Shown: piece after piece, positions 1 through 5,563 of the stretch
How the letters are laid out: each line of letters starts with the position of its first letter
Numbering within the stretch: position 1 is the stretch's first letter
NCBI GenBank assembly: GCA_028289805.1
Contig: JANQNI010000078.1
Span: forward strand, 1-5,886
DNA length: 5,886 nt
Direction of reading: 5' to 3'
From: Thermoplasmatota archaeon
GTDB lineage: Archaea; Thermoplasmatota; E2; JACPAO01; JAHFTW01
The notes under the pieces: generated by a model
Seen by the model: only the letters and a program-made list of their open reading frames with translations
What the model was told of the DNA's origin: nothing
The model's database searches: none
Made by a program: the position numbers and the translations under genes

Positions 1-1414
1 GGATGGGCGGTTCGCTGCAGGAGCCGCCCCAGCCGTTCACGCCCTGCGCGGCGACGGTGGCGCCCATGCCGCCCAGCAGGAGGCCGAAGACGACGACCAC
101 CAGGACGGGGTGGTCCTGGTTCCACCGCGACAGGCGGCCCATGGGGGCGGCGAGCTGCCGGGCACGCAGCTCGGACTCCAGCGTCTCGCGGCGGCGGCGC
201 AACTCGAAGGCGTCCGGCTCCGGCCCCCGGCCGCGCCCGCCGGCCCGGCGGACGCGTCGCCGGTCGATGAGCTGCAGCAGCGCCGGGAGCAGGAGGATGC
301 AGGACAGGTACGCCGTCAGCATGCCGGCACCGACCATGACGCCGAACTGGCCCACGGCCTGGATGCGGCTGAAGGTCAGCGAGGCGAAGCCGGCGACGGT
401 GGTGACCATGGTGATGAACAGCGCCGCGCCCACGTGCCGCGCCGACTCCCCGATGGCCTGCCGGACGGGGGCGCCGAGGGCCCGCTCCTCCTGGTAGCGT
501 GCGGTGACGTGCAGGGCGTAGTCGATGCCGATGGCGAGGATGAGGGCCACCAGGAGCATCGTCAGGAGGTTGAAGTGGACGCCGACGAGCCAGCCGGCGG
601 CGACGGTGGTGGTGATGCTGATGACCAGCACCACGAGGGCGAGGGCGGTCTCGGTCGGCCTGCGTCCCAGGATGAGGAAGGCGCTGACGGCGGCGGTGCC
701 CAGCGCGACGGCGATCCAGACGGGGCCCTCCGTGACGGCGACGGTGTCCAGGTCGGCGTAGATGACGTCGATGCTGATGGGCTCGTTCGTGGTCTGGTCC
801 GCGTAGGGGTTCGTCCCGTCCAGGGCGATGCCGAGGCCCTTCATCTCCACCTGCCAGTCCCGGTACGTCTGCAGGTCGTGGCCCCGCTCCATGACGATGA
901 GCTGGATGCCGGCGGCGTGGTCGCGGCTGAGGATGTTGTCGTAGACGAGCGCCTCGCCGTACAGGTCCAGCGCCTGGTCGAAGAGGCGCATCATCTGTGC
1001 GTCGCCCGCGGGGTCGTCGGGGGGCAGGGCGTAGTCGCCCGTCAGGAGGAAGTTCAGGACCTTCACCAGCCCCGGCAGGCTCACGGTGGACTGGACGTAG
1101 CGCACCTCCTCGAAGCGCGTCATGACGTGGTCCACCTCCCGCAGCGCCGCCGCGTCCGTGACGCTGTCTGCCCCGTCCGGCGTCGTCAGGACGAACATGA
1201 CGTTGTCCGAGCCCAGCTCCTCGTTGAGCAGGGCGTTGGCGTCGTAGTAGTCGCCCTCCGGCAGCATCTCGTTGAGGCTGAGGAAGCTCGTGAGGCTCCC
1301 CAGCGCCGGCAGGCTCACCAGGAAGACGAGGGCGAAGGCGGCGACGATGGCCCGGGGGCGGCGCGCGACGAGCTCGCCCACGCGCTCCGGCAGGTCGGCG
1401 CGGCGCCGGCTCAT
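1..1414 (-). CDS. MMPL/RND-superfamily exporter (HAE3-like), N-terminal part
   Basis: This gene is open from an ATG at 1414 to the left edge with no stop, giving 471 codons of a protein that is usually about 750-850 residues in this family; the rest lies outside. The layout is that of an RND permease. It has a short basic N-terminus, TM1 at about 22-38, and a large extracytoplasmic porter loop at about 39-230. TM2-TM6 follow at about 232-251, 256-273, 282-297, 332-348 and 352-377, then an Arg-rich cytoplasmic linker at about 380-430 and TM7 at about 436-452. The hallmark GIDYALH sits at 296-302 in TM4, with the conserved Asp at 298. Such proteins use the proton gradient to export lipids or hydrophobic compounds; the substrate here is unknown. 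The start overlaps the stop of the lipoprotein gene (ATGA), with a G-rich stretch upstream as a weak ribosome site. The two products probably act at the same membrane. The family is clear; the HAE3 subgroup is from memory. Confidence 0.9.
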   Translation of the reverse strand, partial: MSRRRADLPERVGELVARRPRAIVAAFALVFLVSLPALGSLTSFLSLNEMLPEGDYYDANALLNEELGSDNVMFVLTTPDGADSVTDAAALREVDHVMTRFEEVRYVQSTVSLPGLVKVLNFLLTGDYALPPDDPAGDAQMMRLFDQALDLYGEALVYDNILSRDHAAGIQLIVMERGHDLQTYRDWQVEMKGLGIALDGTNPYADQTTNEPISIDVIYADLDTVAVTEGPVWIAVALGTAAVSAFLILGRRPTETALALVVLVISITTTVAAGWLVGVHFNLLTMLLVALILAIGIDYALHVTARYQEERALGAPVRQAIGESARHVGAALFITMVTTVAGFASLTFSRIQAVGQFGVMVGAGMLTAYLSCILLLPALLQLIDRRRVRRAGGRGRGPEPDAFELRRRRETLESELRARQLAAPMGRLSRWNQDHPVLVVVVFGLLLGGMGATVAAQGVNGWGGSCSEPPI

Positions 1415-2202
1415 GCGTCCCCCGCGTGGCGACGCTCGGCGCGCCACACCTCGTACCAGCGCCAGTCGTCGAACTCCGGCTCGAACGCCTCCACGACGAC
1501 GCTCCACGCGCCCTCGCCGCTGGCGTCCACCTCAAGGATCCAGTCGCCGCCCAGGTGCTCCCGCACCTCGTTGGCGCCGCCGTAGGTGCCCACCACCCAC
1601 AGGTCGTCCCGGTGCAGGCTCCGCTCCAGGTCCAGGTCCAGCCGCACGGCGCCGCGGGCGTCGGTCAGCACGACGTGGACCTTGTTGGCGGGGGCGGGGT
1701 TCGTGCCGTTCTCGGGCGCCTCGTTCTGAAGCAGCACGTCCACGGCGACGCGCACGCGCGTGGTGCGCTCCGGGACCGGCACGACCACGGGGCCCTCCGT
1801 GCCCACGACGGGACCGGTGGCGGCCTCGTAGGCGGCGGCGGCCTGGCCCGTGAGCGTCACGTAGGCGTCGCCGGCGTCGTCGGCGGCCATGCGCACCTGC
1901 TCCTCGGCGGCCTCGCCCGAGCCCGGCGCGTACTGCTCCAGGAAGTCGCGGGCGTTCTGGAACACCACGCCGTCCGGGAGGTCCCGCGCCGTCTCCACGA
2001 CCACGTCCTCCCCCTCCTCGCCGGCCCGGTCGCCCAGGTCCCCGAAGGCGGCGGCCAGGGCGCGGGCGCCGTCGACGCCCTCCCCCGCATCCAGCGCCGG
2101 GCGCCACACGAACGGCTCGCGCCACACGTCCTCCACGAGGCAACCGCTCAGGGAGACGCTCAGCAACAGGAGCACGACGCACGCCGCGCGGGGACCAGCC
2201 AC
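1411..2202 (-). CDS. Predicted lipoprotein of unknown function, partner of the MMPL exporter
   Basis: I start this 263-residue protein at GTG 2202, because GGAGGT at 2211-2216 lies 8 bases upstream of it. An in-frame GTG at 2244 would add 14 Arg-rich residues but has no such site and lies only about 15 bases from the TATA-like element. From 2202 the N-terminus is a textbook lipoprotein signal: a short n-region (MAGPR), a hydrophobic stretch at about 7-18, and the lipobox LSGC with the lipid-bearing Cys at 21. The middle, about 40-130, is Ala/Glu-rich and probably helical. The C-terminal half, about 146-242, alternates like a beta-sandwich and includes GDWILEV at 219-225 followed by a second strand, somewhat like P-domain or CUB-type folds. 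I recognise no enzyme motif. Its stop overlaps the exporter's start, so a role as an extracytoplasmic accessory or substrate-presenting protein is a reasonable inference. Confidence 0.8.
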   Translation of the reverse strand: MAGPRAACVVLLLLSVSLSGCLVEDVWREPFVWRPALDAGEGVDGARALAAAFGDLGDRAGEEGEDVVVETARDLPDGVVFQNARDFLEQYAPGSGEAAEEQVRMAADDAGDAYVTLTGQAAAAYEAATGPVVGTEGPVVVPVPERTTRVRVAVDVLLQNEAPENGTNPAPANKVHVVLTDARGAVRLDLDLERSLHRDDLWVVGTYGGANEVREHLGGDWILEVDASGEGAWSVVVEAFEPEFDDWRWYEVWRAERRHAGDA

Positions 2203-2210
2203 GGCGCGCG

Positions 2211-2216
2211 ACCTCC
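2211..2216 (-). promoter_or_regulatory. Shine-Dalgarno site that decides the lipoprotein start
   Basis: On the minus strand the sequence reads GGAGGT, then 8 bases, then GTG at 2202. This is the strongest Shine-Dalgarno match I see in the window. It favours the start at residue 15 of the longest reading frame, and so a normal-length lipoprotein signal peptide. Confidence 0.75.
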
Positions 2217-2257
2217 GGCCGCGCGAAAAAGGGTGCCGGGCCACCCCCCGGAATCGT

Positions 2258-2266
2258 CAAATACAC
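2258..2266. promoter_or_regulatory. TATA-like element in the lipoprotein / small acidic gene spacer
   Basis: CAAATACAC (plus strand) is an AT-rich island in otherwise GC-rich DNA. Its AAATAC core (2260-2265) ends 24 bases before the ATG at 2289, the spacing expected of an archaeal TATA box serving a leaderless transcript. Read on the minus strand (GTATTTG), it would place a transcript start near 2235-2238, giving a leader of about 35 bases that contains the GGAGGT site of the lipoprotein gene. It could therefore serve both directions. The match to the TATA consensus is only moderate. Confidence 0.5.
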
Positions 2267-2267
2267 C

Positions 2268-2282
2268 CCGCTTTCCAAGCGG
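2268..2282. repeat. Perfect 6+6 inverted repeat between TATA-like element and start codon
   Basis: CCGCTT-TCC-AAGCGG is a perfect inverted repeat with a 3-base spacer. It sits directly after the TATA-like element and 6 bases before the ATG at 2289. In that position it would overlap the RNA polymerase contact region of the plus-strand gene, as an operator for a dimeric regulator would. A 6+6 repeat can arise by chance in GC-rich DNA, so the operator role is a guess based on position. Confidence 0.4.
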
Positions 2283-2288
2283 CTCCAC

Positions 2289-2531
2289 ATGGAAGAGCCC
2301 CTTGCCCGCGTGGAGATCCGCCAGGTCGAGCCGCAGCTCTACGTGGCCACCGTCTGGTCCGAGGCCGAGGGCGCAAAGGAGTTGCGCGCCGCCGACATGG
2401 ACACCCTCTGGCGCGAACTGACCATGGACCTGGAGTTCATGGCCGGCGAGCACACCCGGGAGGGCCGCGGCGTCGAGTTCTCGGCCGAGGAGGAGTTCGA
2501 GAACCTCCAGTACGCCCAAGAGTGGGAGTAG
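2289..2531 (+). CDS. Small acidic protein of unknown function (80 aa)
   Basis: I do not recognise this protein. It is strongly acidic, with 21 Asp/Glu against 7 Lys/Arg, and has no Cys, signal peptide or membrane span. Residues 5-24 look like a beta hairpin (alternating hydrophobics around ARVEIRQ and LYVATVW). Residues 33-51 look like an amphipathic helix, and 66-79 like a Glu-rich second helix. The gene is likely real: it begins at the expected distance from a TATA-like element, ends in a clean TAG, and is the only sensible frame in the stretch. No Shine-Dalgarno sequence precedes the ATG, so it is probably read from a leaderless mRNA. It stands alone, divergent from the lipoprotein/exporter unit and convergent with the gdhA unit. 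A cytoplasmic protein is expected. Confidence 0.65.
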   Translation: MEEPLARVEIRQVEPQLYVATVWSEAEGAKELRAADMDTLWRELTMDLEFMAGEHTREGRGVEFSAEEEFENLQYAQEWE

Positions 2532-2674
2532 GTCAGCCAGACGACGGCCCCACGCCCACGACGCGTGCGGAGGCCCGGTTGTCCGGCCCCCGCAGCGCAC
2601 CGCTTCCCCTGACGTTCGTCCCCACCAGGGTAGGGCGCCATCCGCGGGCTGAGGGCACGGGGGCCGGTTGAGGC
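2532..2674. other. Convergent intergenic spacer, no identified element
   Basis: This spacer separates the ends of two convergent genes. Both transcripts should terminate here or shortly beyond, but I see no T-run and no convincing hairpin on either strand. The GC-rich CCGG repeats near 2577-2587 form only a 4-base stem. Confidence 0.5.
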
Positions 2675-3010
2675 TCAGGCGGGGCGGAAGCGCAGGGCGC
2701 TCCACACCGCGTCGATGCTGACCTGGCGCACGGGGCGCACGCCCCGGCCCTCCGTCGCCTTCCAGAGCAGGTCCCGGTTGAGGTCCGTGCCGAGTTGTCC
2801 CGCCTTCGGGTAGGCGATCCAGGCGAGGCCGTCGGCGCGCGCCGCGTCGAACACGGCGTCCAGGCCGGTGAGGTCCGCCGCGCGCACCACGAAGCCCAGG
2901 ACCGCCCCGGCGTCGTCGGCGACGACCACGTCGCCCAGGTCGACGTCGTCGGGGGCACCCACCACGCGCAGGGGGGCGTCCTTGAGTTGCAGCTTGGCGG
3001 CGAGGGACAT
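2675..3010 (-). CDS. Conserved hypothetical protein, DUF3052-like (111 aa)
   Basis: The protein begins MSLAAKLQLK and ends with a segment around VRPVRQVSIDAVWSALRFRP. I recognise these two end blocks from a family of small conserved proteins related to DUF3052. Between them lie a Val/Asp-rich stretch at 21-43 that looks like a beta strand pair, a helix at about 45-60, and an LAWIAYPK strand at 62-69. The Lys is followed by a T-D-L-N-R-D segment at 75-80. The fold outline resembles the C-terminal half of a Rossmann-like methyltransferase domain, but no cofactor-binding motif is present and the function is unknown. The ATG at 3010 follows the gdhA stop by 8 bases, so the two genes probably share an mRNA. 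The reading frame continues far upstream across gdhA, but that extension has the low-complexity Arg/His/Pro look of an out-of-frame translation and is not coding. Confidence 0.8.
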   Translation of the reverse strand: MSLAAKLQLKDAPLRVVGAPDDVDLGDVVVADDAGAVLGFVVRAADLTGLDAVFDAARADGLAWIAYPKAGQLGTDLNRDLLWKATEGRGVRPVRQVSIDAVWSALRFRPA

Positions 3011-3018
3011 GGCCTGGG

Positions 3019-4302
3019 CTACGGGAAGATGCCCCGCTTCTTGATGGCGTCGGCCACGCGCTTGACGGCGAGCATGTAGGCGGCCTGGCGGGTGGTGAGG
3101 CCGTCCTCGTCCTTGTCCTTCTCGCGCTCCCAGATGTCGTGGACCTGGTGGAACGCCTTGGTCATGATGCGGTCGAGGCGTTCGTTGACCTCGTCCTCGG
3201 TCCAGAAGAAGGAGTTGAGGCCCTGCACCCACTCGAAGTAGCTGACGGTGACGCCGCCGGCGTTGCACAGGACGTCGGGGATGAGGTAGACGCCCTTGTC
3301 GCGCAGGATCTTGTCTGCCTGGGGGGTGGTGGGGCCGTTGGCGCCCTCGGCGAGGATCTTGCAGCGCAGGTTGGGGGCGTTGTCCTTGTGGATGACGCCC
3401 TCGAGGGCGGCGGGGACGAGGACGTCCACGTCCAGTTCCAGCAGGTCGGCGTTCTGGATCTCCTTGGCGCCGGGGAAGCCCATGACGGTGCCGGTGCTGC
3501 GCACGTGCTTGGTGAGCTTGTGCACGTCGAAGCCGTCGGGGTCGTGGATGGCTCCGTTGACGTCGCTGACGGCGACGATGGTGCAGCCCATCTCGTAGAG
3601 GAGGGGGGCGCAGTTGCCGCCGACGTTGCCGAAGCCCTGGATGGCGACGGTGGCGCCGTCGAGGTCGAGGCCGGTGACCTTGGCGGCCTCGCGGATGCAG
3701 TACGTGATGCCGCGGCTGGTGGCCTTCTCGCGGCCCTCGCTGCCGCCGATGTCGATGGGCTTGCCGGTGACGCTGCTGGGCACGGCGTGGCCGACGTTCA
3801 TGGAGTAGGTGTCCATGAACCACGCCATGGTCTGGGCGTTGGTGTTGACGTCGGGGGCGGGGATGTCCACCTGGGGGCCGATGATGGGGCCGATCTCGGA
3901 GAAGTAGCGGCGCGCGAGGCGCTCCAGTTCCGTGTGGGTGAGTTCGCGGGGGTCGACGATGACGCCGCCCTTGGCGCCGCCGTAGGGGATGCCGACGATG
4001 GCGCACTTCCAGGTCATCCACATGGCCAGTGCCTTGACCTCGTCCTCGGTGACGTTCTGGTGGAAGCGAACGCCGCCCTTGGCGGGGCCCCGCGCCATGG
4101 AGTGCTGGACGCGGAAGCCGGTGAAGACGCGGATGGTTCCGTTGTCCATCCGCACGGGCAGGTAGACCTCCAGGCTGCGCATGGGGGTCTTGAGGACCTC
4201 GTGGACGTTGGGGTCGAGCTTCATGCGCCGGGCGACGTGACGCAGTTGCACGAGGGCCATCTCGTAGGGGTTCATGTGCGTCGGCGCTTCGTCGTCGGCC
4301 AT
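3019..4302 (-). CDS. gdhA: Glutamate dehydrogenase
   Basis: This enzyme reversibly converts glutamate to 2-oxoglutarate and ammonia with NAD(P), linking nitrogen assimilation to the citrate cycle in the cytoplasm. At 427 residues it has the normal length of the hexameric family. The N-terminal dimerisation domain carries GPAKGGVRFH (72-81), with substrate-binding Lys75 and Lys99, and GGAKGG with catalytic Lys111. PAPDVNT follows, with Asp151. The C-terminal Rossmann domain has GFGNVGG (223-229), and Asp247 at the end of the following strand (VSD) is more usual for NAD preference. CNAGGVTVSYFEW (346-358) includes substrate-contacting Ser354. All catalytic residues are present. The ATG at 4302 has no Shine-Dalgarno sequence but lies about 29 bases from a TATA box, as in a leaderless transcript; ATG at 4275 (Met10) is a weaker alternative. 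The DUF3052-like gene follows directly. Cofactor choice cannot be fixed from sequence alone. Confidence 0.97.
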   Translation of the reverse strand: MADDEAPTHMNPYEMALVQLRHVARRMKLDPNVHEVLKTPMRSLEVYLPVRMDNGTIRVFTGFRVQHSMARGPAKGGVRFHQNVTEDEVKALAMWMTWKCAIVGIPYGGAKGGVIVDPRELTHTELERLARRYFSEIGPIIGPQVDIPAPDVNTNAQTMAWFMDTYSMNVGHAVPSSVTGKPIDIGGSEGREKATSRGITYCIREAAKVTGLDLDGATVAIQGFGNVGGNCAPLLYEMGCTIVAVSDVNGAIHDPDGFDVHKLTKHVRSTGTVMGFPGAKEIQNADLLELDVDVLVPAALEGVIHKDNAPNLRCKILAEGANGPTTPQADKILRDKGVYLIPDVLCNAGGVTVSYFEWVQGLNSFFWTEDEVNERLDRIMTKAFHQVHDIWEREKDKDEDGLTTRQAAYMLAVKRVADAIKKRGIFP

Positions 4303-4329
4303 GGGACGGGCGCCGCGGATGGGGTGAGC

Positions 4330-4337
4330 ATATAAAT
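4330..4337. promoter_or_regulatory. TATA box shared by gdhA and the divergent small membrane protein
   Basis: ATATAAAT on the plus strand (ATTTATAT on the minus strand) is the clearest archaeal TATA box in the window. The spacer is otherwise nearly pure GC. It lies 25 bases before the GTG at 4362 on one side and about 28 bases before the gdhA ATG at 4302 on the other, so either gene could be expressed leaderless from it. I see no second AT-rich element in the 59-base spacer. Direction normally depends on the flanking BRE, which I cannot assign with confidence for either side. Confidence 0.7.
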
Positions 4338-4361
4338 CCCAACGCTGACTTCCCCTGTCGC

Positions 4362-4619
4362 GTGCTCGAGGTGGATCCGTCCGCGTGGACGCCGTGGACG
4401 TACTGGCTGTACGGCTTCGCGTTCTACAGCGCGGGCGCGTTCGTTTGGTTCTGGTTCCGGTTCCACGCCCTCGAGCGGCGGGCGGAGGGGGGCGACGCGG
4501 GGGCGGTGCGGGCGTACAACCGTTCCCTGGGCGGGTTCCCGAACGCCGTGTACGCGAAGATGATGGGGAAGCGGAAGCTGGAGGTCGAGCCTTCCGCCGA
4601 GCGGGTGCAGATGGAGTGA
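4362..4619 (+). CDS. Small single-span membrane protein of unknown function (85 aa)
   Basis: A hydrophobic, strongly aromatic segment at about 11-33 (YWLYGFAFYSAGAFVWFWF lies within it) forms one membrane span. It is followed by a basic, probably cytoplasmic tail with R-rich turns at 39-40 and a KMMGKRK cluster at 66-72, which suggests an outside N-terminus by the positive-inside rule. I do not recognise a family. The GTG at 4362 lies at leaderless distance from the TATA box and has no Shine-Dalgarno sequence; GTG at 4371, three codons in, is an alternative. It is divergent from gdhA across a 59-base spacer. A 63-base gap with a new operator-like palindrome separates it from arsR, so it is probably its own transcript. 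The promoter position and clean composition support a real gene. Confidence 0.65.
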   Translation: MLEVDPSAWTPWTYWLYGFAFYSAGAFVWFWFRFHALERRAEGGDAGAVRAYNRSLGGFPNAVYAKMMGKRKLEVEPSAERVQME

Positions 4620-4650
4620 AGCGCCCGCGGGGCCGCCCGCCCCCTCTTCA

Positions 4651-4668
4651 ATTAAGGAAATCCTTAAT
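4651..4668. promoter_or_regulatory. Perfect 18-bp palindrome, probable ArsR operator overlapping the promoter
   Basis: ATTAAGGAAATCCTTAAT has two perfect 8-base arms around an AA centre. It is the only AT-rich stretch in the spacer before arsR and ends 14 bases before the ATG at 4683. Size and symmetry fit a dimeric winged-helix repressor. The left arm (ATTAAGG) is where a TATA box would fall for a short-leader transcript, so bound repressor should block promoter access. Autoregulation of the arsR-SRPBCC-VOC unit is the natural reading; the binding itself is inferred. Confidence 0.7.
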
Positions 4669-4682
4669 CCAAATGTCGGCCC

Positions 4683-5051
4683 ATGGCCGAGCCCATGCGC
4701 ACGGAAACGCCGAGCGACCTGGACGCCCTGTTCCAGGCCATCGGCCACCCCATCCGGCGCGCCATCGTGGAACGCCTGGCCCAGGGAGACGCCACCGTCG
4801 GCGAACTGGCCGCGCCCCACGACGTCAGCCCCCCCGCCATCAGCCAGCACCTGCGCGTGCTGGAGGACGCGGGCCTCCTGCAGCAGACCCGCGACGGCCG
4901 CGCCCGCCGCTGCACCCTCGACGCACGCCCCCTCAGCGACGCCTTCGGCTGGCTGGTGCGCTACCGCGTCTTCTGGGAGGACCTGCTGGACGACATCCAG
5001 GACCGCGTCGAGAACGGACCACCCCCCGACCCCGGAATCGTGAGACCATGA
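4683..5051 (+). CDS. ArsR-family winged-helix transcriptional repressor
   Basis: This 122-residue protein is a typical small ArsR-type regulator. Residues 13-34 (LDALFQAIGHPIRRAIVERL) match the family's opening helices. Residues 38-45 (TVGELAAP) start the helix-turn-helix, 49-66 hold the recognition helix (SPPAISQHLRVLEDAGLL), and 66-80 form the beta wing with its RDGRARR tip. The metal-binding Cys pair of true arsenic or cadmium sensors is absent; the only Cys is at 77, in the wing. The C-terminal helix (RYRVFWEDLLDDIQ, 93-106) resembles the ArsR subgroup that travels with SRPBCC proteins. It probably represses its own three-gene unit through the palindrome upstream, released by a signal I cannot name. 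ATG 4683 is chosen as the first in-frame start after the palindrome; ATG 4695 (Met5) is also possible. The stop overlaps the next start by ATGA. Confidence 0.93.
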   Translation: MAEPMRTETPSDLDALFQAIGHPIRRAIVERLAQGDATVGELAAPHDVSPPAISQHLRVLEDAGLLQQTRDGRARRCTLDARPLSDAFGWLVRYRVFWEDLLDDIQDRVENGPPPDPGIVRP

Positions 5052-5563
5052 GCGACACCCCGACCGAACCCACGCCCTCCGACGACCCACCCCAGACCAA
5101 CACCCTGGTCCTGCGCCGGCACATCCGCGCCCCGCCCGAGCGCGTCTACAAGGCGTTTCTTGACCCGGAGGCGATGGTGAAGTGGCTGCCCCCGCACGGC
5201 TTCACCGGCAAGATCCACCACATCGACGCCACGGAGGGCGGCACGTGCAAGATGAGCTTCACCAACTTCGGCACCGGCACGAGCCACAGCTTCACGAGCA
5301 GGTACGTCAAGCTCGAACCGTACCGCCTCATCCAGTACGTCGACGAGTTCGACGACCCCGCCCTGGCCGGCGAGATGGGCGTCACCATCGAGTTCGAGGA
5401 GGGCATGGCAGGCACCTTCGTCACCATCACCCAGCGCGGCATCCCGCCGCAGGTGCCCGTCGAGTTCGCCACCATGGGCTGGCAGGAATCCCTGTCGATG
5501 CTGGAGCAGCTCGTCGTGCCGGACATCCCCGACGAGGCCACCCCCGTGGAGGCGGGCGCATGA
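5048..5563 (+). CDS. SRPBCC/AHSA1-type ligand-binding domain protein
   Basis: This 171-residue protein has the START-like fold of the AHSA1 (activator of Hsp90 ATPase homologue 1-like) family, a beta-barrel wrapped round a long C-terminal helix that makes a hydrophobic pocket. A polar N-terminal tail (1-18) precedes the first strand (LVLRRHIRAPPERVYKAF, 20-37). The family's conserved block follows: DPEAMVKWLPP at 39-49, with GFTG at 51-54. GGTCKMSF is at 64-71, and the late strand TFVTITQRG at 123-131. GWQESLSMLEQL at 144-155 begins the closing helix. The ligand or reaction is not known. The name reflects homology only; a role with Hsp90 is not expected. It overlaps arsR and the VOC gene by ATGA on both sides, so expression is surely joint and under ArsR control. 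Upstream extension of the frame is open but runs through arsR and is not coding. Confidence 0.92.
   Translation: MSDTPTEPTPSDDPPQTNTLVLRRHIRAPPERVYKAFLDPEAMVKWLPPHGFTGKIHHIDATEGGTCKMSFTNFGTGTSHSFTSRYVKLEPYRLIQYVDEFDDPALAGEMGVTIEFEEGMAGTFVTITQRGIPPQVPVEFATMGWQESLSMLEQLVVPDIPDEATPVEAGA

Noticed and set aside
110..1585. A 491-codon open frame on the plus strand opposite the exporter
   Set aside because: Low-complexity Asp/Gly/Val/His-rich translation; the minus strand encodes a coherent RND permease with the GIDYALH motif.
2532..2674. Possible bidirectional terminator in the convergent spacer
   Set aside because: Only short GC stems (CCGG-TTGT-CCGG) and no T-run on either strand.
3139..4335. 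A 398-codon open frame on the plus strand opposite gdhA
   Set aside because: Its translation is a monotonous run of Val, Asp, Gly and Ala typical of the antisense of a GC-rich gene, and the minus strand encodes an unmistakable glutamate dehydrogenase.
4320..4341. TGGG...CCCA symmetry around the gdhA TATA box as a possible operator or paired BRE
   Set aside because: Only four bases per arm with a 14-base gap, easily expected by chance in this GC-rich DNA.
3011..4342. Long upstream extension of the DUF3052-like frame across gdhA
   Set aside because: The extension is Arg/His/Pro/Gly-rich and out of frame with gdhA; family-like sequence begins exactly at the ATG at 3010.
4385..5047. Upstream extension of the SRPBCC frame, which would make a much longer fusion protein
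   Set aside because: The extension crosses the small membrane gene and arsR in another frame, with shadow-like composition. The SRPBCC domain starts just after the ATG at 5048.
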